DNA from: an uncultured Acidobacteriota bacterium | GTDB lineage: Bacteria > Acidobacteriota > Blastocatellia > RBC074 | Assembly (NCBI GenBank): GCA_937967285.1 | Contig: CALBSU010000425.1 | Span: 1 to 6,519 of the forward strand | Reading direction: 5' to 3' | Length of the DNA: 6,519 nucleotides | Part shown: positions 1 through 6,519 of the stretch, piece by piece | Layout: every line of letters begins with the position of its first letter | Position numbering within the stretch: position 1 is the first letter of the stretch | Program-made: the position numbers and the translations under genes | Notes under the pieces: model-generated | Databases searched by the model: none | Seen by the model: only the letters and a program-made list of their open reading frames with translations | Told to the model about the DNA's origin: nothing

Positions 1-1145
<1,145 letters not shown>

Positions 1146-1171
1146 CTGTGTTCCTTTCTCATGATTAAGCG

Positions 1172-2272
<1,101 letters not shown>

Positions 2273-2276
2273 TCTT

Positions 2277-2282
2277 CTCCTT
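2277..2282 (-). promoter_or_regulatory. Shine-Dalgarno site deciding the start of the upstream esterase
   Basis: AAGGAG on the minus strand, 4 nt before ATG 2272. It selects this ATG over the in-frame TTG at 2338, which has no purine-rich sequence ahead of it. Confidence 0.75.
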
Positions 2283-2353
2283 TTTCTTGAGAAAACCGGA
2301 TATTGCCGGTGTCGACTCCAGGTTCGTCGCCCGTCCAATTATTGAATTATTGT

Positions 2354-2390
2354 TGAATGATCATTTTATCGATCCCGCATGAATGATCAA
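2354..2390 (-). promoter_or_regulatory. Predicted promoter and possible operator of the esterase operon
   Basis: On the minus strand TTGATC (2390-2385) and TAAAAT (2368-2363) are separated by 16 bp, a fair sigma70-type pair. This would start transcription near 2355, about 83 nt before ATG 2272. The 10-mer TGAATGATCA (plus-strand reading) occurs twice, at 2354-2363 and 2380-2389, overlapping the -10 and -35 elements respectively. The first copy is part of the perfect palindrome AATGATCATT. This layout would suit a repressor, but no regulator is encoded in the window. Confidence 0.4.
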
Positions 2391-2435
2391 TGGAAGGATT
2401 CATTCCGATCGGTCGGGATGCGATTTTTATGAGGA

Positions 2436-2451
2436 AGGGGGCACGCCCCCT
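2436..2451 (-). terminator. GC-rich hairpin after the phosphate transporter gene, possible terminator
   Basis: Perfect inverted repeat AGGGGGC-AC-GCCCCCT, about 65 bp past the stop of the transporter gene. There is no clean U-run: the minus strand continues with TTCCTCATAAAAA. It may therefore be a weak or bidirectional terminator, or only mark the end of the operon. Confidence 0.4.
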
Positions 2452-2514
2452 GCCGGATCGACAGAGTCAGATCCGACAGGATCGTCGCCGGTGATTAATC
2501 GGACGGAACCCTGA

Positions 2515-3525
<1,011 letters not shown>

Positions 3526-3633
3526 ACATTCCCCAGTTTTTGATTACAGTAACAGTCTTCGAGCGTGGAATTGCGCCCAGCCGCGACTCTCCGCGCCCGT
3601 ACAGATTGGGAGGCTGAAAAATACCGGCACCGA

Positions 3634-4251
3634 TCAGGCATTCTTGAGGACGATCGCTTCCAGCACATTGGCTACGTCCTCGCACTTGTCGATCATCCGC
3701 TCCATCTTCTCGTAGATCTCCTTGAGCTTGATGATCGTCAGCGTGTCGTGCTCGTTGGCGAAGAGGTTGCCTACGGCCTCGTGGTGATAGGAGTCCCCTT
3801 CGTTCTCGAGCGTGTGGATCGTGATGCAGTCCTGCAGCACCTTCTCCCCGTCACTTCCGAGCGCCTTGACCGCGTTCTCCAGCGATGCGGCCAGCCTGAT
3901 CATGACATCGGTCATCTTCAGTGCGTGCTCGGTCGGTTGTTCGACGCGGTAGAGGATCACCCGGCGCGCTGTGTAGTCGATCGCATCCACTACATCGTCG
4001 AGCCCGCTTGCCAGAGCGTGAATGTCCTCACGATCGATCGGTGTGATGAATGTCTGATTGAGGCGTTTTACGATCAGGTGAGTCAATTCATCACACTGAT
4101 GCTCGATATCCTTGATCTCATCAGCGTACTTCGAACGATTATCAAAATCTGTGAATAATTGCTGCAGCTTGGCGGCTCCTGTACCGACCAGGGCGACCAG
4201 CTGATTGAAGAGATCGAAATACTTCTCCTCGCGGGGTAATAACCGGAACAT
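3634..4251 (-). CDS. DUF47 (PhoU-like) protein, phosphate transport accessory protein
   Basis: A 205-residue, all-helical soluble protein of the DUF47 / PhoU_div family (PF01865), full length. The acidic metal-binding motifs of PhoU-like bundles are seen: 'EHQCDE' (50-55), 'PIDREDIHALASGLDDVVDAID' region (71-92), 'ENEGD' (149-153) and 'EKMERMIDKCEDVAN' (181-195). Members sit next to PiT transporters and are thought to regulate their activity or phosphate signalling at the inner membrane. The direct partner here would be the PiT protein encoded just downstream. Start ATG 4251 has AAGGAG with 9-nt spacing. As the first gene of the pair, it should be driven by the promoter at 4315-4344. It is not a true PhoU of the Pst system: no pst genes are near, and the length and motifs are those of DUF47. 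Confidence 0.93.
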   Translation of the reverse strand: MFRLLPREEKYFDLFNQLVALVGTGAAKLQQLFTDFDNRSKYADEIKDIEHQCDELTHLIVKRLNQTFITPIDREDIHALASGLDDVVDAIDYTARRVILYRVEQPTEHALKMTDVMIRLAASLENAVKALGSDGEKVLQDCITIHTLENEGDSYHHEAVGNLFANEHDTLTIIKLKEIYEKMERMIDKCEDVANVLEAIVLKNA

Positions 4252-4314
4252 GATCTTACTCTCCTTATTATGAACAGCGAATCTTTTACGCTGAATAGTT
4301 CATCAGAGTCGCCA

Positions 4315-4344
4315 AGTATACCTTTTCGCTCCCGCGCCGACCAA
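4315..4344 (-). promoter_or_regulatory. Predicted promoter of the DUF47-pit operon
   Basis: Minus-strand TTGGTC (4344-4339) and TATACT (4320-4315) are 18 bp apart. Transcription would begin near 4308, giving a leader of about 57 nt before ATG 4251. Confidence 0.4.
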
Positions 4345-4363
4345 TTCCCGGCAAGGATTAGCA

Positions 4364-4396
4364 AGGTCTGAACAAAAATTTAACCATAATCTAACA
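4364..4396 (-). promoter_or_regulatory. Three 11-bp repeats resembling a Pho box upstream of DUF47-pit
   Basis: Read on the minus strand from 4396: TGTTAGATTAT, GGTTAAATTTT, TGTTCAGACCT. Each unit begins with a (T/G)GTT core followed by an AT-rich spacer, with the exact 11-bp period known for PhoB/PhoP binding sites. The array is about 70 bp upstream of the predicted transcription start, rather far for a -35-replacing Pho box. The regulator is an inference. Confidence 0.4.
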
Positions 4397-4474
4397 TGGA
4401 CTCGCAGGATCTCTTATTTCGAACCCTCAGTCGTCAAGAAAAACGATTTTATCTCTCCGGCCGCGTCTCGGGAA

Positions 4475-4480
4475 TATAAT
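4475..4480 (+). promoter_or_regulatory. Perfect TATAAT -10 element before the small membrane-protein gene
   Basis: TATAAT lies about 108 bp before ATG 4588. No good -35 hexamer is present at 16-18 bp (nearest TCTCTC or ATCTCT), so it may need an activator. The palindrome TGTATT-tgc-AATACA follows at 4497-4511, roughly +11 to +25. Confidence 0.35.
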
Positions 4481-4587
4481 CCGGTAGTTCTGGCATTGTA
4501 TTTGCAATACAGATTAGTGGAGTTCATTCGACAACGCGTCGAGTGGAGAAGAGAAGGACTTGAGAAGAGTAATAATGGAGCATTGAG

Positions 4588-4845
4588 ATGCAGCAGATAA
4601 CGAGCATAGCGTGGAGAGTGCTCAAGGTGATGCCGGTGGTGGGTTATGTCTTCATTCTGGCGAGCGCGCCGGCCGTTGTCAGGCGTAAGGGATACGCTCT
4701 GGGGCTGGTTGCGCTGGCGCTTGATATGATTCCGGTGATTTGTCTGATCAAGGCCGGCATCGAGATTCATTCAGGGGATCTGATCCCCGACAGGGAAGAA
4801 GACTACGGCCTCACGTCACCCGCCCGCCTCGAACAAGCCGCCTGA
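4588..4845 (+). CDS. Small hypothetical membrane protein, 85 residues
   Basis: I do not recognise the family. ATG 4588 has GGAG with 7-nt spacing, the codon use is like that of the neighbouring genes, and the frame closes with TGA at 4843-4845. Two hydrophobic segments are visible: about residues 12-30 ('VLKVMPVVGYVFILASAP') and about 36-56 ('YALGLVALALDMIPVICLI'). They are separated by a basic turn, AVVRRKG. A short acidic, polar tail follows ('GDLIPDREEDYG'). The RRK loop would put both ends on the outer side under the positive-inside rule, if both segments span the membrane. It is the only plus-strand gene, divergent from the phosphate operon and convergent with the HUMPS gene, so it appears to be transcribed alone. 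The reverse-strand frame across it has a composition unlike a protein and is taken as a shadow. Confidence 0.65.
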   Translation: MQQITSIAWRVLKVMPVVGYVFILASAPAVVRRKGYALGLVALALDMIPVICLIKAGIEIHSGDLIPDREEDYGLTSPARLEQAA

Positions 4846-4911
4846 GCCGATCCAAAATTTCCAACTGACAGTTCATTTCTTCGGATACCATCCGTCAGAA
4901 ACCCCGACAAC

Positions 4912-4942
4912 CTGTCCACAATCAGTGACTTGATCGTCCACA
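4912..4942 (+). repeat. Two GTCCACA sites 22 bp apart (DnaA-box-like)
   Basis: CTGTCCACA (4912-4920) and TCGTCCACA (4934-4942), same orientation, start 22 bp apart (about two helical turns). Each differs by one base from TTGTCCACA, the DnaA box used in high-GC actinobacteria. They lie between two convergent genes where no promoter is expected. Confidence 0.3.
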
Positions 4943-4960
4943 GGTGTTGACGCTCATCGA

Positions 4961-4980
4961 TTCCCGCAATCATTCGGGAG
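4961..4980 (-). terminator. Weak hairpin downstream of the HUMPS gene
   Basis: TCCCG (4962-4966) and CGGGA (4975-4979) pair with an 8-nt loop plus one wobble pair. It lies 45 nt past the stop at 5026 but no U-run follows. It might end the HUMPS transcript in this convergent region. Confidence 0.2.
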
Positions 4981-5025
4981 CAGAGTCGTCGCGCGTGTAT
5001 GGAAAGCAGAGCGGGAAGTCGGCGA

Positions 5026-5658
5026 TCAGCGCCGGTCCAGCAGGGCGCGCATGGCTTTGGCTGCGTCGACGGGATTGGCCGCCTCCGCGATGGCTGCGCC
5101 GACGATGACCCCTGCGACTGGCAATTGGCGGATTCGGTTCAGTTCGCTGACGTCGATGCCGCCGGCAAGGTAGACGGGCAGGTCGATGCGCGAGATCAGT
5201 TCTCCGATCTGCCGGATTCGATCCTCTGATGACTTTGCCTGGCGGAATCCCCTTCGATTGATGCAGAGAGAGGCGACGCCGAGCTCGCGGAGCTCTCTCG
5301 CCCTCTCGACTATGTCCGTCATGCTCAAGCTGTCGGCCATGACCAGACCGTCATAACGTGTCGCAGATCTGACGACGCGCTCGATGACATCGTTCGATGC
5401 TCCGCCGAGGACGGTTACCACGCTCGCACCGGCTGCGAAGGCGAGTTCGGCGATCGGTTCGCCGGCGTCGATCACCTTGATGTCCGCCACGATCGGCCTT
5501 CCGCGATGTCGCCTTCTCAGCTCACGGACAGCCCGGATACCCTCGCGGATCAGGAGCGGTGTCCCCGCTTCGATCAGATCGACGTGCTCAGCCACTCTGC
5601 CCGCCAGTTCGAGCTCGTGACCGAGATCCGGTGTGTCCAGTGCCAGTTGCAGTTTCAT
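5026..5658 (-). CDS. HUMPS-family protein: hexulose-6-phosphate synthase / 3-keto-gulonate-6-P decarboxylase-like, variant active site
   Basis: A 210-residue TIM barrel of the OMP-decarboxylase superfamily, close to hexulose-6-phosphate synthase (HPS) and KGPDC in length and motif order. Asp8 sits in 'LQLALD', Glu30 in 'LIEAGTP', and the hallmark DxKxxD is Asp59-Lys61-Asp64, followed by AGE. Phosphate-binding loops are AGG (165-167) and 'VIVGAAI' (184-190). HPS makes hexulose-6-phosphate from formaldehyde and ribulose-5-phosphate, and KGPDC decarboxylates 3-keto-L-gulonate-6-phosphate. Both usually carry a catalytic His in an 'HxGxDxQ' or 'HRxRDAQ' strand. Here the stretch reads 'CINRRGFRQ' (132-140), so the His is replaced by Asn133. 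No isomerase partner (PHI) or ascorbate genes are in the window. ATG 5658 must be close to the true start because an in-frame TGA lies 15 bp upstream, but no Shine-Dalgarno is visible. The superfamily is sure; the exact reaction is not. Confidence 0.85.
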   Translation of the reverse strand: MKLQLALDTPDLGHELELAGRVAEHVDLIEAGTPLLIREGIRAVRELRRRHRGRPIVADIKVIDAGEPIAELAFAAGASVVTVLGGASNDVIERVVRSATRYDGLVMADSLSMTDIVERARELRELGVASLCINRRGFRQAKSSEDRIRQIGELISRIDLPVYLAGGIDVSELNRIRQLPVAGVIVGAAIAEAANPVDAAKAMRALLDRR

Positions 5659-5686
5659 CAGCGCCAGCCGTCAATAAGCAGATGAG

Positions 5687-5811
5687 TTTTTATCGCAGAG
5701 TGCGCAGAGGGAGCAGAGATTGATATTCCGGATCTCAACACCCTGAGTATCATCGTGAACATTGACGCAATAGAAAGTCTCTGCTCACTCTGCGCCTCTG
5801 CGTTTAAAAAA
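5687..5811. repeat. Imperfect inverted-repeat element built from CGCAGAG units (REP/MITE-like)
   Basis: The left arm 5694-5719 contains CGCAGAG twice and then GCAGAGA. The right arm 5778-5802 is its reverse complement apart from one missing base and one mismatch. The arms are flanked by TTTTTAT on the left and TTTAAAAAA on the right, extending the symmetry. The 58-bp centre has no coding potential. Heptamer-based 'CGCAGAG' repeats of this kind recur in many environmental genomes. That it is mobile or multi-copy here is an inference. Confidence 0.6.
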
Positions 5812-5844
5812 TCAGATATCTTAAGCTACAGAGATTAAACCCTC

Positions 5845-6519
<675 letters not shown>

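Larger units (their letters stand above)
4252..4587. other. Divergent intergenic region between the phosphate operon and the small membrane-protein gene
   Basis: This 336-bp region has no convincing gene. On the minus strand it carries the phosphate-operon promoter and three 11-bp repeats. On the plus strand it carries a TATAAT and a leader of about 100 nt with two short palindromes: TGTATT-tgc-AATACA (4497-4511) and TCGAC-aacgc-GTCGA (4528-4542). Confidence 0.7.

Noticed and set aside
2336..2338. TTG start giving a 388-residue upstream esterase
   Set aside because: It has no Shine-Dalgarno, overlaps the predicted 5' leader and would add a charged tail before the signal peptide. ATG 2272 has AAGGAG.
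3526..3633. Possible attenuator between DUF47 and pit (short CGG/CCG stem followed by TATTTTT just after the DUF47 stop)
   Set aside because: The stem is only about 3-4 bp with a 2-nt loop, too small to terminate transcription. The gap is best read as ordinary operon spacing.
4083..4364. 93-codon minus-strand frame overlapping the DUF47 start
   Set aside because: It covers the promoter and the first third of DUF47 in another frame, has a Ser/Ile-rich, domain-free translation, and its ATG has no ribosome site.
4414..4770. 118-codon minus-strand frame across the small membrane-protein gene
   Set aside because: The translation is low-quality (His/Arg/Ser-rich) and spans the plus-strand promoter and leader. 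The plus-strand gene has the better ribosome site and hydrophobic pattern.
4882..4898. Hairpin CGGAT-ACC-ATCCG after the small membrane-protein gene as a terminator
   Set aside because: It has a 5-bp stem with a 3-nt loop and is followed by TCAGAAACC with no T-run, so there is too little to call.
4976..4985. GGGAGCAGAG shared with the left arm of the inverted-repeat element at 5709-5718
   Set aside because: A 10-bp match without the CGCAGAG series or an inverted partner. It is probably chance and not a truncated second copy.

Overview
The window comes from a bacterial chromosome. The genes are moderately GC-rich, with clear Shine-Dalgarno sites in front of most starts and a cell-division translocase (FtsK) at the right edge. 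I cannot fix the phylum. The secreted esterases, the DUF47-Pit pair and the CGCAGAG-type repeats would suit an Acidobacteriota-like soil or sediment lineage, but that is a weak inference. Five of the six genes are on the minus strand. The exception is one small plus-strand gene.

Left part (1-2272): two secreted alpha/beta-hydrolase esterases of the esterase D / feruloyl-esterase type lie head to tail, 26 bp apart, and read leftwards. The first in transcription order (1172-2272) is a plain esterase domain behind a signal peptide. The second (1-1145) has an N-terminal beta-sandwich domain and runs off the window one codon after its catalytic His. A sigma70-like promoter with a repeated 10-mer sits upstream (about 2354-2390).

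Middle (2515-4251): a phosphate-uptake operon, also reading leftwards. A DUF47 (PhoU-like) accessory protein is followed by a PiT-family phosphate transporter. A GC-rich hairpin lies beyond the transporter. Upstream of DUF47 there is a promoter and three 11-bp repeats resembling a Pho box. The 336-bp region 4252-4587 is divergent and also carries a perfect TATAAT for the plus-strand gene 4588-4845, which encodes an unrecognised 85-residue membrane protein.

Right part (4846-6519): an orphan OMP-decarboxylase-superfamily (HUMPS: hexulose-phosphate synthase / KGPDC) gene keeps the DxKxxD and phosphate-binding motifs. It has Asn where the family normally has a catalytic His. Between it and the 3' end of ftsK are 381 non-coding bases of unusual make-up: an imperfect inverted-repeat element built from CGCAGAG units, then an AT-rich stretch with four copies of TTTCCACA (DnaA-box-like) and nested inverted repeats. 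Two GTCCACA sites lie on the other side of the gene. This origin-like architecture around the HUMPS gene is the most unusual signal in the window.
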